Positions 15,229-22,964 of a stretch of 37,813 bases of DNA are shown here, in pieces. The notes under the pieces were generated by a model, which was not told the DNA's origin, made no database searches, and saw only the letters and a program-made list of their open reading frames with translations. The DNA is from an uncultured Eubacteriales bacterium. Lineage in GTDB: Bacteria; Bacillota; Clostridia; Oscillospirales; Butyricicoccaceae. Within the stretch, counting starts at the first letter, position 1; every line of letters starts with the position of its first letter. Made by a program: the position numbers and the translations under genes. Location of the stretch: NCBI GenBank assembly GCA_934395135.1, contig CAKRRK010000014.1, positions 1-37,813 on the forward strand, read 5' to 3'.

Positions 15229-16686
15229 ATGGATAAAAAACCTAATATTATTCTTATTAACTGCGATGACTTCGGCTTTGGCGATCTTGGATGCTATGGA
15301 TCGAGAAAGAACGATTCCCCGACTGTTGATTTGATTGCGGCCGACGGTATGCGCTTTACCTCTAACTATGCACCTTCCCCGGTTTGCTCTCCCTCCAGAG
15401 CGGGCTTGATGACCGGGTGCTATCCTCCCAGAATCGGTTTCGGCGATCTGGATGAGGAGATTGTACTTATGCCTGGTCAGGATATTGGCCTTGGCACTAA
15501 CGAAACTTGTATTGCGCGTCTTCTCAAGGATGTCGGTTACTCCACCTACATGGTTGGCAAATGGCACTGCGGCGATCAGCCTGAATTCCTTCCGACAAAT
15601 CACGGCTTTGATGACTTCTTTGGCATGCCGTACAGCCAAGATATGGGCCGCATCATTGGCAGAGAGGATACGGCTCCGTTGCCGCTGCTCCATGGCAAGA
15701 CTGTTATTCAGGAGCAGCCTGATCTAACCTCTATCACAGAGCGTTACACGGAAAAGTGCGTAGAGTATATCCGTGGGCACAAGGATGAGCCATTCTTTCT
15801 GTATCTTGCTCATATGCACTGCCATCTGCCGCTTTACTGCGCTCCGATGTTTGTAAAACGTTCTCGTAACGGCGATTACGGTGCTTGCGTTCTTGCCATC
15901 GACTGGTCTACCAATGTGATCGTTGATGAACTCAAGCAACTCGGCCTTTATGAAGATACCATCATCATTTTCACATCCGACAACGGTTCTCGCAATGACT
16001 TTGGGGAAAGCAATGGCATTTACCGCGGTCAGAAAGGAACGACTTGGGAAGGCGGCCAGCGTGTTCCTCTTATCATTTCTTGGCCTGGTCACATTAAGCC
16101 CGGTGTCAATGATTCCCTCGTCTCTCATATCGATCTTTATCCGACAATTGCGCATCTTGCTGGAGCAAAGATACCAGAGGATCGTATTATTGACGGTATC
16201 GACTTCACCGATGTTCTTCTTGGAAAAGCAGAGAACACAAAACGCGAATGCTTCTACTATTACATGGCTGACAAGCTTGAGGCTGTTCGTGTTGGCGATT
16301 ATAAACTGTTTGTGTCTCGTCCGCCTGAAAAGAATATCAATGTTTCCGAAAACGGTACACTCGATATCTACGAACTGCACCCGGATGAACCTGGTAAGAT
16401 GAAGGGTCGGACCAAGATTCCAAAGGATGTTCCTGTATACGAACTCTATAACCTCCGTGAGGATCCGGGCGAGACAACAAATATCTACGACCAGCATCCT
16501 GATATTGTTAAGAGTCTTATGAAGTACATAGATGCTTGCAGAGACGATATGGGCGACTCTGTTACGGGCGTGAAGGGGAAAAATGTTCGCCCAATCGCTC
16601 GCGTTAAGAATGCAAAACCGCTTACCGAATTCAGAGAGGACCACCCTTATATTATTGCCCTTTACGACCGCGACGACATTGGCTAA
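15229..16686 (+). CDS. Cytoplasmic Cys-type sulfatase (arylsulfatase family)
   Basis: A 485-aa S1-type sulfatase that hydrolyses an organic sulfate ester to alcohol or phenol plus sulfate. Calcium ligands are in NIILINCDDFGFGDLG (Asp13, Asp14) and in FTSDNGSRNDFGE. The active-site motif is VCSPSRAGLMTG with Cys53, the residue converted to formylglycine, and GKWHCGD supplies catalytic Lys and His. There is no signal peptide: the N-terminus runs straight into the first strand, so the enzyme should be cytoplasmic. The start at 15229 follows GGAG by 8 nt; upstream starts at 15211 or earlier add unconserved residues. It lies 31 nt after ATPase 2, in the same operon. The family also includes phosphonate hydrolases, but the maturase nearby supports a sulfatase. 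Confidence 0.93.
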   Translation: MDKKPNIILINCDDFGFGDLGCYGSRKNDSPTVDLIAADGMRFTSNYAPSPVCSPSRAGLMTGCYPPRIGFGDLDEEIVLMPGQDIGLGTNETCIARLLKDVGYSTYMVGKWHCGDQPEFLPTNHGFDDFFGMPYSQDMGRIIGREDTAPLPLLHGKTVIQEQPDLTSITERYTEKCVEYIRGHKDEPFFLYLAHMHCHLPLYCAPMFVKRSRNGDYGACVLAIDWSTNVIVDELKQLGLYEDTIIIFTSDNGSRNDFGESNGIYRGQKGTTWEGGQRVPLIISWPGHIKPGVNDSLVSHIDLYPTIAHLAGAKIPEDRIIDGIDFTDVLLGKAENTKRECFYYYMADKLEAVRVGDYKLFVSRPPEKNINVSENGTLDIYELHPDEPGKMKGRTKIPKDVPVYELYNLREDPGETTNIYDQHPDIVKSLMKYIDACRDDMGDSVTGVKGKNVRPIARVKNAKPLTEFREDHPYIIALYDRDDIG

Positions 16687-16923
16687 CAGCAGAAAATATT
16701 GAATTTTCTTGTCTACACTTAGTAGTTCGGTGAATTTCACAAAAAGGAACGATAGGACATTTAGTTGCTGCAAATTCATCTCGTTGTTCAGAAGATCCTG
16801 TGAAGAAATGAAAGACAGACGCAGGGGAAATGATCTCTTGCGTTTGCCTTTTCATCGTTGGACCTTACAAACCAACCGGTTTGCTCATAAAGTATTCTTT
16901 CGCTATGAGAAAGGGCGGTAATA
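16687..16923 (+). other. Gap between sulfatase and maturase genes
   Basis: A 237-nt spacer without a credible gene. I saw no strong hairpin with a T run and no consensus promoter, so whether the maturase is transcribed from the importer operon is open. Confidence 0.4.
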
Positions 16924-18033
16924 ATGAAAAATTTGACATTATTAATCAAGCCAGCGTCAAGCCTATGTAATATGCGATGTAAATATTGCTTTTATGCCGA
17001 TGTTTCCAATGCGCGCACTGTAAAGAGTTATGGCCTAATGTCGGAAAGTATGCTTGAACTGATTGTTCGGAAAGCATTGGAAGAAGCCACTGAAACTTGT
17101 CAGATTGGATTTCAAGGAGGGGAACCGACATTAGCGGGGTTGGGTTTTTATAAAAAGCTTATTGAATTTGAAAAAATCTTCAATAAAAACGGCGTCACTA
17201 TTTCGCATACCTTTCAGACGAATGGACTGCTGATTGATGATGAATGGGCGTCATTTTTCGCAGAAAACCATTTTTTGGTTGGCTTGTCGATCGATGCGAC
17301 CAAAAGCATTCATGATGCTATGCGCGTGGATTCTGCGGATAAGGGAACCCATGGGCGATGCCTAAAGGCCGCTAGATTATTGGAAAAGCATGATGTTGAC
17401 TTCAATATTCTCAGCGTCGTAACTCATAAGTTTGCCTCCGACCCTGAAAAAGTATACCGGTTTTACAAAGACAAGGATTACCGTTACATCCAGTTTATTC
17501 CCTGCCTGGATAGCTTTAATGAAGAGTGTGGGCAAGCTTCCTATTCTTTGAATGCAGAGGACTATGGAAAATTTCTTTGTGCTATTTTTGATTTGTGGTA
17601 TGAGGATCTCAATCAGCGAAACTACTATTCCATCAGAATGTTTAATAATTATATAAACATTCTGGCTGGCTTTGCGCCTGAAAACTGTGCAATGAATGGC
17701 ATGTGTACGGCATATGCCCTTATTGAATCGAACGGTAATGTATATCCCTGCGATTTCTATGCCGTTGATGAATTTCTTTTAGGAAATGTCGCATCCGCCA
17801 GCTTTGAGGAAATGCTCAATGGTGAAAAGGCGAAAGAATTTGTTGACATGTCCCGCAAGGTGGATCCTAAATGCCGGATGTGTGTGTATTACTACCTATG
17901 CCGGGGTGGGTGTCGCCGTGATCGAAATAAAGTAATCGGGAAAGAACTGGGATTAAATCGATACTGTGAGGCTTATAAGAAGTTATTTGATCATTCTTTG
18001 CCCCGCATGAAAAAAATCACGCAGAGAGGGTGA
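16924..18033 (+). CDS. Anaerobic sulfatase maturase (radical SAM, SPASM domain)
   Basis: An anaerobic sulfatase-maturating enzyme (anSME/AtsB family), which oxidises the active-site Cys or Ser of a sulfatase to formylglycine without oxygen. The radical SAM cluster motif is SLCNMRCKYCFYADVSN with Cys15, Cys19 and Cys22. GFQGGEPTLAG is the SAM-binding GGE segment. The C-terminal SPASM domain carries many cysteines for auxiliary Fe-S clusters, in ENCAMNGMCTAYALIE, NVYPCDFYAV, KCRMCVYYYLCRGGCRRD and RYCEAY. At 369 aa it matches the family. GAAAGGGCGG precedes the ATG. Its position next to a Cys-type sulfatase makes that enzyme the obvious client. Confidence 0.95.
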   Translation: MKNLTLLIKPASSLCNMRCKYCFYADVSNARTVKSYGLMSESMLELIVRKALEEATETCQIGFQGGEPTLAGLGFYKKLIEFEKIFNKNGVTISHTFQTNGLLIDDEWASFFAENHFLVGLSIDATKSIHDAMRVDSADKGTHGRCLKAARLLEKHDVDFNILSVVTHKFASDPEKVYRFYKDKDYRYIQFIPCLDSFNEECGQASYSLNAEDYGKFLCAIFDLWYEDLNQRNYYSIRMFNNYINILAGFAPENCAMNGMCTAYALIESNGNVYPCDFYAVDEFLLGNVASASFEEMLNGEKAKEFVDMSRKVDPKCRMCVYYYLCRGGCRRDRNKVIGKELGLNRYCEAYKKLFDHSLPRMKKITQRG

Positions 18034-18043
18034 AACAATAATC

Positions 18044-19495
18044 ATGCTGTTGAAAACGATGCTTTCTTTTTTGAAAATTGGTAGCATTGGTTTTGGCGGG
18101 GGAAGCGCACTGATCCCTGTAATTGAGAACGAAATTGTAAAAAAGAAACAGATACTCCCGGAGCAAAAATACACAATGCATACGATAGTGGCCAATATTT
18201 CACCTGGCGCCTTACCGGTTAAACTGGGGGGGATGGCCGGATATGAAATATGCGGACTTCCAGGAATGGTAGTCGGTTCAACCGCCGTCACGTTGCCGGG
18301 AGTTTTGGCAACAATCGTAATCTTGGCGCTTCTTTCCGGCTTGGGTCAGGGTGCGGTTTACCAGATTACGCTGGCATCTGTAGGCATATCTGTTTTTATT
18401 ATTTTTCTCTTGACTACATATATCAAAAAAATACTGAATGATGCTAAAAAACAGAAATTCTATAGGCTTGCCATTTGCCTTATGACATTCTCTTTCGCTG
18501 TTACCTGTGGAAAAAATCTTTGCGAATTTTTGACGCTCCTCAATACAAAGTTTTTTATGGATTTTTCTCCGGCCTTGAGCTTGTCAACCACTGATCTTCT
18601 TATCCTAACGTTTTTCGTCATATTTTTCACTGGCGGAAATCTAAAAGGGCGCAGGCTGATTGTGACGATTCTCGTTTTAACAAGTTATTTATTTTTTACC
18701 GGAAAAGGCTGCCCAATCGAAAGCAACAAAGCGGAACTGATTTTAAAACTGGTTATGTTCGTTCTTTCCGCTGTTTTTGTTTTCCGTGACAGCAAAAAAG
18801 ATTCTGCGGAAAAACCGCGCCGGCCGGAGTATAAGCGAGTACTATTGCAGCTTCTGACATGGAGCCTATTTATTGTGGCTTGCCTCATGCCAGCGCTTCT
18901 GAAAAGCAAAGAGGCGATTGAGTTCCTAGGGGACGGATTGTTATCTACCGTCACATCATTTGGCGGCGGAGAAGCATATCTATCAATTGCCAGTGGAATG
19001 TTTGTTTCTAGCGGTGCAGTAAGTACAGCTGACTTTTACGGTCAGCTTGTTCCAGTTGCCAACGCTTTGCCGGGACCAATTCTGGTTAAATTGTTATCGG
19101 GGATTGGTTACTTAATAGGGGTTGGTCAAGGAGGAATGACCTCCGGTTTCTTGTTTGCTCTTGTGGGTTTTGGAGCTGGTATCGGAGCAACGAATTTTGT
19201 GTGTGTTGTGGTTCACACACTTTATTCCAGCTTTACGGAATTGAAAACTTTTCAAGTAATTAAGCAGTGGATATTGCCTGTTATTTGTGGCCTTCTGATT
19301 ACGGTGGTTCTTTCTATGCTTTGTGAAATACTGAAAGTAACACAAACTGTGGGAATAGGAAATATTCCTTCAATCTTTATGATTATGGCATTGTATTTTT
19401 TGATAAAACTTCTCACTGAAAAGTACAAGTTGAATGATATCTTACTGATAATTTTAGCGGGGGGCTCTACGGTTGCTGTGTTGAATCTTATTTAA
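18044..19495 (+). CDS. CHR (chromate transporter) family protein, two-domain form
   Basis: A 483-aa integral membrane protein of the CHR superfamily. Both halves carry the family marks: SIGFGGGSALIPVIENEIV with SPGALPVKLGGMAGYE in the N-terminal half, and SFGGGEAYLSIASGMF with NALPGPILVKLLSGIGY in the C-terminal half. It is therefore a fused long-chain member with roughly 10-12 membrane helices. It starts 10 nt after the maturase stop, so it is co-transcribed. Characterised members export chromate, and chromate is a sulfate analogue. In this locus an attractive role is efflux of sulfate set free by the cytoplasmic sulfatase, but that is inference; chromate export or another anion is possible. 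Confidence 0.88.
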   Translation: MLLKTMLSFLKIGSIGFGGGSALIPVIENEIVKKKQILPEQKYTMHTIVANISPGALPVKLGGMAGYEICGLPGMVVGSTAVTLPGVLATIVILALLSGLGQGAVYQITLASVGISVFIIFLLTTYIKKILNDAKKQKFYRLAICLMTFSFAVTCGKNLCEFLTLLNTKFFMDFSPALSLSTTDLLILTFFVIFFTGGNLKGRRLIVTILVLTSYLFFTGKGCPIESNKAELILKLVMFVLSAVFVFRDSKKDSAEKPRRPEYKRVLLQLLTWSLFIVACLMPALLKSKEAIEFLGDGLLSTVTSFGGGEAYLSIASGMFVSSGAVSTADFYGQLVPVANALPGPILVKLLSGIGYLIGVGQGGMTSGFLFALVGFGAGIGATNFVCVVVHTLYSSFTELKTFQVIKQWILPVICGLLITVVLSMLCEILKVTQTVGIGNIPSIFMIMALYFLIKLLTEKYKLNDILLIILAGGSTVAVLNLI

Positions 19496-19582
19496 GTTAA
19501 TCTATCAGATAGCTTCAATTCTCTTTCAAAAATAAGCAACAATACATAGTTAAGGCCACCGGCTTAAGTGAAAGCATAAGAT

Positions 19583-19634
19583 AAAGGTAGACATATGGGA
19601 AATCATCATGTTCCGTGTGGTCTGCCTTTTCTCT
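19583..19634 (+). terminator. Terminator after the sulfatase locus
   Basis: AAGGTAGACATATGGGAA pairs with TTCCGTGTGGTCTGCCTT around ATCATCATG, with one bulge on each arm, followed by TTCTCT. It closes the maturase-CHR transcript. Confidence 0.65.
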
Positions 19635-19750
19635 ATGCTAAAATATATGCGGAGGCGGTAAACTTGAAAAAGAGACAGACGAGGAGATTCTGAACACCAG
19701 AGCAGAAGACAGCGACTACCTATAAGCATTTGAATGAAGACATATATAAC

Positions 19751-20240
19751 TCAAAACCCACCACTAAGTATGCGCCGTCTTTTTCTGCAAGAAAAATATT
19801 TCCTATGAAAGAATGATAATGCGTTGTATATATCAAAAATGCTCCTCACTGATTGTTCTTTTAACGGTTTATACTTTGCGGTATATCGGCAGACGGCAAA
19901 GCATTTTCCGCATATATCCTGTTCTATGCCAGCTCTTTTTTATAATCTCCTGCTGCTTACGATAACAGCTTTTTATAACAACAATATATTTTCTCTGCAT
20001 ACCGACTTGCCATAAAGCGCTTTGCAAAGTCTTGGCAGAACAGGTTCTTATGCAGGGCGCACAACCGCTGCACTTTGAGCGAGCCGCAGTTGCATTCGCA
20101 ATAAACGGAGCATTTGTTAAAACCGAAGAAAGGCGCAGGGTACATCCGTATTGCCCGGTAGCCAGCGAACAATTTTTACCTATCCAACCAATTCCGGCTC
20201 TTGTAGTAACCAGTTTCGTTTTATTCCGGCAGTCCCGCAC
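19751..20240 (-). pseudogene. Frameshifted relic of a QueG-like (epoxyqueuosine reductase type) Fe-S protein
   Basis: On the minus strand from about 20222 one frame reads KTKLVTTRAGIGWIGKNCSL, YGCTLRLSSVLTNAPF and SKCSGCAPCIRTCSAKTLQS. This matches the TRAGLGWIGK and first 4Fe-4S segment of QueG-like proteins. The second cluster segment, IEQDICGKCFAVCRYTAKY, is present further on but in another frame, so a frameshift separates the two ferredoxin-like clusters. The frame then runs to a TGA at 19751-19753. The N-terminal catalytic part upstream is not recognisable. It is a decayed gene, not a functional enzyme. Confidence 0.7.
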
Positions 20241-20388
20241 AAAGGCACATTCGCAGTATTTCGGAAAACAGGCAGCTTTCTGTTTTTGCTTTGTCCGTCG
20301 ATTTATCCTGGAGCAAGTCGATTTTGAATGTTCTTTCAGGGCTTTTGGCTATGAATATGAGGTGCTGACCCATCTTGCGCAAATTTAG

Positions 20389-20756
20389 CTTGCAATGCTT
20401 GAAAACATCGCCGTACCTCAAAATAAAATGGAGAATGAAACGACAAAGAGAATGCGGATGTTTCTCCAATATATCGAACAGTATTACGCAGAGGATATTT
20501 CATTAGAGCGCTTTCAGCCTGCGCCAATGTAAGCAAATCCGAGTGTCTGCGGTGCTTCAAGGTGAGCCTGCAGACGACGCCTTATAAATATATAATGGAG
20601 TTTCGTCTTTCCAAAGCCGCTTTTATGCTGGAAGACTCCGACAAAACAATCGGAGAAATTGCAAATGGTGTAGGTTTTCATCAAATCAGTCACTTCGGAA
20701 AATGTTTTAAGGAGAAACCGGGATATTCTCCGAGGGATTACAGAAAAAGCGGCCAA
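20389..20756 (+). pseudogene. Frameshifted relic of an AraC-family regulator
   Basis: From 20389 one frame gives KRMRMFLQYIEQYYAEDISL then ends at a TAA. A neighbouring frame restarts around 20513 with SACANVSKSECLRCFKVSLQ, TTPYKYIMEFRLSKAAFMLE, TIGEIANGVGFHQISHFGKC and FKEKPGYSPRDYRKS. Joined, these are the complete AraC double helix-turn-helix domain with a shift at about 20508-20515. The N-terminal sensing domain is absent. It is divergent from the QueG-like relic, so the two may be remains of one regulator-target pair. Confidence 0.75.
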
Positions 20757-21175
20757 AAAACTGAGGCCGATACGTTTCCCGGCATCGATCTCCGCGGTTT
20801 ATGCTGTTTATATTCTTTTTATGCTGATTCTGACAATTTTATATATCACTTCATCAACGGCATTTGTATATCTGCCCTTAAGCATAAGGTTGTTTTGGCG
20901 CGAACCTCCACGCCTGTAACACAAGGCGATATTCATCACCAGTCCAACAAAGACGCTATTTCGGCGATTTCATAGGTATATCAACTCCTGGTTTGCGATT
21001 TGTGTTGCGGCATTGCGTACGTTATTCATTTTGCGCAGAGAACTGCCACACAAAGAAAAGCAGGGGAGAGAACCGGACAGAAAAAACAGAATGGGATAAA
21101 AACAGGATGGAAAAAGAGGGCATAAAATATATATTTTACAGCAAGAATCTTATAGAATTACAGAAATCTATGGTA
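20757..21175. other. Region without a recognisable gene at the right end of the accessory block
   Basis: About 420 nt with no intact gene. The AraC relic's frame stays open to 20975 but the residues after the helix-turn-helix are not family-like. On the minus strand between about 20830 and 20960 one frame reads VGLVMNIALCYRRGG and NNLMLKGRYTNAVDEVIYKI, which looks protein-like but is unassigned and has no start. The last 150 nt are A-rich leader DNA before the next gene. Confidence 0.35.
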
Positions 21176-21181
21176 TATAAT
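21176..21181 (+). promoter_or_regulatory. Probable -10 box for the oxidoreductase gene
   Basis: TATAAT lies about 64 nt before the start codon. No good -35 is visible at 16-18 nt upstream, so only the -10 is supported. Confidence 0.35.
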
Positions 21182-21244
21182 TTAGACAAATAAGAACGGA
21201 ACATCCCCGGCGATTTCATTTAAGTATTTTAGGAGGAATTGCAC

Positions 21245-22264
21245 ATGGCGAAGAAATTAAAAATCGGCCTTTTGGGTGCAGGAAGAATTGGGCGCCTGCA
21301 TGGTGAAAACGTAACTTTTTCGGTACCAAATGCGGAAATCGCAGCGGTTGCGGATCCTATGCTCAATGATGTAATGAAAGAATGGGCCGCAGGCCTGGGC
21401 ATTGCGAAGGTTTTCAGTGACGTGGATAAAGTCATCCAGGATCCGGAAATTGACGCGGTATTTATCTGCACCTCCACCGCGGCGCATGCGGAGCTTATTG
21501 ACAAAGCGGCCCGGGCGGGAAAACATATTTTCTGTGAAAAACCGGTTCATACAGACCTTGCGAAAATTCAGGAGGCCATTGCGGCGGTGGAAAAGGCCGG
21601 CGTAAAATTCCAGGTTGGATTTGTCCGCCGGTTTGACCATAACCATAAGGCGGTGCGGGATACGGTAGCTTCCGGCAAGCTGGGAAACCCCCATGTAGTG
21701 AAGGTATGCTCCCGGGATCCGGCAGATCAGCCGATGGAATATATTGCAACCTCCGGCGGCATTTATATGGATATGACCATTCATGATTTTGATATGGTTC
21801 GTTATCTGTCTGGCAGCGAAGTTACGGAAGTCTTCGCTTACGGCGCGGTGTGCGGCAATCCCGGCTATGCGGAATACAACGATGTGGACACCACCATCAT
21901 TGTAATGAAGTTTGAAAACGGCGCGTTGGGCGTCATTGACAACACTCGTGCATCCAAATATGGCTATGACCAGCGCACAGAAGTGCAGTGTGACAAGGGA
22001 TGCGTGCAGGTCACGAATGATTTGGACAATACCGCGATGATTTCCACGGCGGAAGGCGTTGAGGTATCAAAACCAACCTGGTTTTTCCTGGAACGCTATA
22101 ACAATGCATTCATTGCGGAAGAAAGAGCGTTTGTGGACGCTGTGTTGAACGATACAGAAGTTCCGGTCAACGGCCATGACGGCCTGATGCCCGTTGCCAT
22201 CGCGATTGCGGCGGATCGTTCTCTCAAAGAAGGGCGTCCGGTAAAATTAAGCGAAGTACTCTAA
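21245..22264 (+). CDS. iolG: Gfo/Idh/MocA-family dehydrogenase, probably inositol 2-dehydrogenase
   Basis: A 339-aa NAD(P)-dependent oxidoreductase. The N-terminal Rossmann fold has KIGLLGAGRIGRLHGENV with the nucleotide-binding GxGxxG. The family EKP motif is HIFCEKPVHTD, where the Lys is catalytic. IYMDMTIHDFDMVRYLSG carries the conserved Asp and His of inositol dehydrogenase-type members. The overall pattern is nearest to IolG, which oxidises myo-inositol to scyllo-inosose, though other polyol or sugar substrates are possible. AGGAGG precedes the ATG at 21245. It is a single-gene unit ended by a strong terminator, with no other inositol genes nearby, which weakens the pathway assignment. 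Confidence 0.85.
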   Translation: MAKKLKIGLLGAGRIGRLHGENVTFSVPNAEIAAVADPMLNDVMKEWAAGLGIAKVFSDVDKVIQDPEIDAVFICTSTAAHAELIDKAARAGKHIFCEKPVHTDLAKIQEAIAAVEKAGVKFQVGFVRRFDHNHKAVRDTVASGKLGNPHVVKVCSRDPADQPMEYIATSGGIYMDMTIHDFDMVRYLSGSEVTEVFAYGAVCGNPGYAEYNDVDTTIIVMKFENGALGVIDNTRASKYGYDQRTEVQCDKGCVQVTNDLDNTAMISTAEGVEVSKPTWFFLERYNNAFIAEERAFVDAVLNDTEVPVNGHDGLMPVAIAIAADRSLKEGRPVKLSEVL

Positions 22265-22275
22265 TCGAAAGAAAG

Positions 22276-22319
22276 AAAAACCCAGACGGTCAGGATCATC
22301 CTGACCGTCTGGGTTTTTT
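22276..22319 (+). terminator. Strong terminator after the dehydrogenase gene
   Basis: Two perfectly complementary 20-nt arms (AAAACCCAGACGGTCAGGAT and its complement) around a single C, with a run of six T on the right. Confidence 0.92.
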
Positions 22320-22339
22320 GACAAAAAATGATTCGATTT

Positions 22340-22380
22340 GATAAAAAAGAAAAGGCCAGCACCAAAAGTGGAGGCCTAAA
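22340..22380 (-). terminator. Terminator of the ferredoxin gene
   Basis: Read on the minus strand, AGGCCTCCAC and GGTGCTGGCCT pair around TTTT and are followed by TTTTCTTTTTTATC. It lies 20 nt past the ferredoxin stop codon. Confidence 0.75.
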
Positions 22381-22399
22381 CTTTTTGATTAAGTAAAGA

Positions 22400-22570
22400 T
22401 TAACCCTGGTTGATTGCGCCTACCGGACATCCGCCTGCGCAAGCACCGCATTCTACACAAGCGTCAGCGTTGATTACGAACTGGGAGTCACCCTGGGAAA
22501 TCGCGCCTACCGGACATGCGCCTTCGCAGGAACCACAGCTGATACAAGCGTCGCTAATTACATATGCCAT
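22400..22570 (-). CDS. 2[4Fe-4S] ferredoxin
   Basis: A 56-aa clostridial-type ferredoxin, a soluble low-potential electron carrier. It begins MAYVISDACISCGSCEGACP and has two complete CxxCxxCxxxCP cluster motifs, the second in DACVECGACAGGCPVGAINQ. Its length and two-fold internal symmetry are typical. On the minus strand GGAGGTG lies about 8 nt before the ATG. It is monocistronic, with its own promoter and terminator. Such proteins serve pyruvate:ferredoxin oxidoreductase, hydrogenases and radical SAM enzymes. Confidence 0.96.
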   Translation of the reverse strand: MAYVISDACISCGSCEGACPVGAISQGDSQFVINADACVECGACAGGCPVGAINQG

Positions 22571-22602
22571 CTTAAGCACCTCCTGAAAGTATTTTCATCT
22601 TT

Positions 22603-22630
22603 ATTTTAACATAAGATTTTGAAAATACAA
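22603..22630 (-). promoter_or_regulatory. Promoter of the ferredoxin gene
   Basis: On the minus strand TTGTAT (22625-22630) and TAAAAT (22603-22608) are 16 nt apart, about 35 nt before the start codon. Confidence 0.55.
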
Positions 22631-22827
22631 GGGAAAACTTCAAAGAGTTTGTTAAATTTTTTGCAAACTGGGAAAAATAGAAAGAAGAGCAGATACCTTT
22701 TGCCAAAAGCCGGAAAAGGTCAGAAAATAAATATGATTGGTCAGATGTTTAAAAAAGAAAGAAAAAAAGAGATATCTTTAGAAAAACGGAGATTGCGAAA
22801 CATAAATTGAATTGCATACGGCAAATT

Positions 22828-22844
22828 GGTCAGAAAAGGTCAGT
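22828..22844 (+). promoter_or_regulatory. CtsR operator, upstream copy
   Basis: Heptads GGTCAGA and GGTCAGT are directly repeated with a 3-nt AAA spacer, the exact 7-3-7 geometry of the CtsR box (consensus RGTCAAA-NAN-RGTCAAA), with G for A at position 6. It lies just before the -35 of the ctsR promoter. Confidence 0.85.
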
Positions 22845-22852
22845 AAATACGG

Positions 22853-22881
22853 TTGCGAACTGAAACGTTCCGGACTATAAT
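22853..22881 (+). promoter_or_regulatory. Sigma-A promoter of the ctsR-clpC operon
   Basis: TTGCGA at 22853-22858 and TATAAT at 22876-22881 are 17 nt apart, and the pair is flanked on both sides by CtsR operators. Confidence 0.8.
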
Positions 22882-22890
22882 AAAAGCAAA

Positions 22891-22907
22891 GGTCAGAGAA
22901 AGTCAGA
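22891..22907 (+). promoter_or_regulatory. CtsR operator, downstream copy
   Basis: Heptads GGTCAGA and AGTCAGA with a 3-nt GAA spacer, again in 7-3-7 geometry. It starts 9 nt after the -10 box, so bound CtsR would cover the transcription start. Confidence 0.85.
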
Positions 22908-22964
22908 ATATGCTGGAAGGAAAGTACTGCAGCAGTTTTCAAGAAGGATAAGAGGTGGACGAGG

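Noticed and set aside
15724..16779. 351-codon minus-strand open frame opposite the sulfatase gene
   Set aside because: It is antisense to a gene with clear catalytic motifs, and the product is unlike any family I know.
20032..20388. 118-codon plus-strand open frame
   Set aside because: It is antisense to the QueG-like relic, whose motifs are convincing on the other strand.
22619..22810. 63-codon Lys-rich open frame before ctsR
   Set aside because: It is A-rich non-coding DNA in front of the CtsR operators; the product is low-complexity Lys/Arg sequence.
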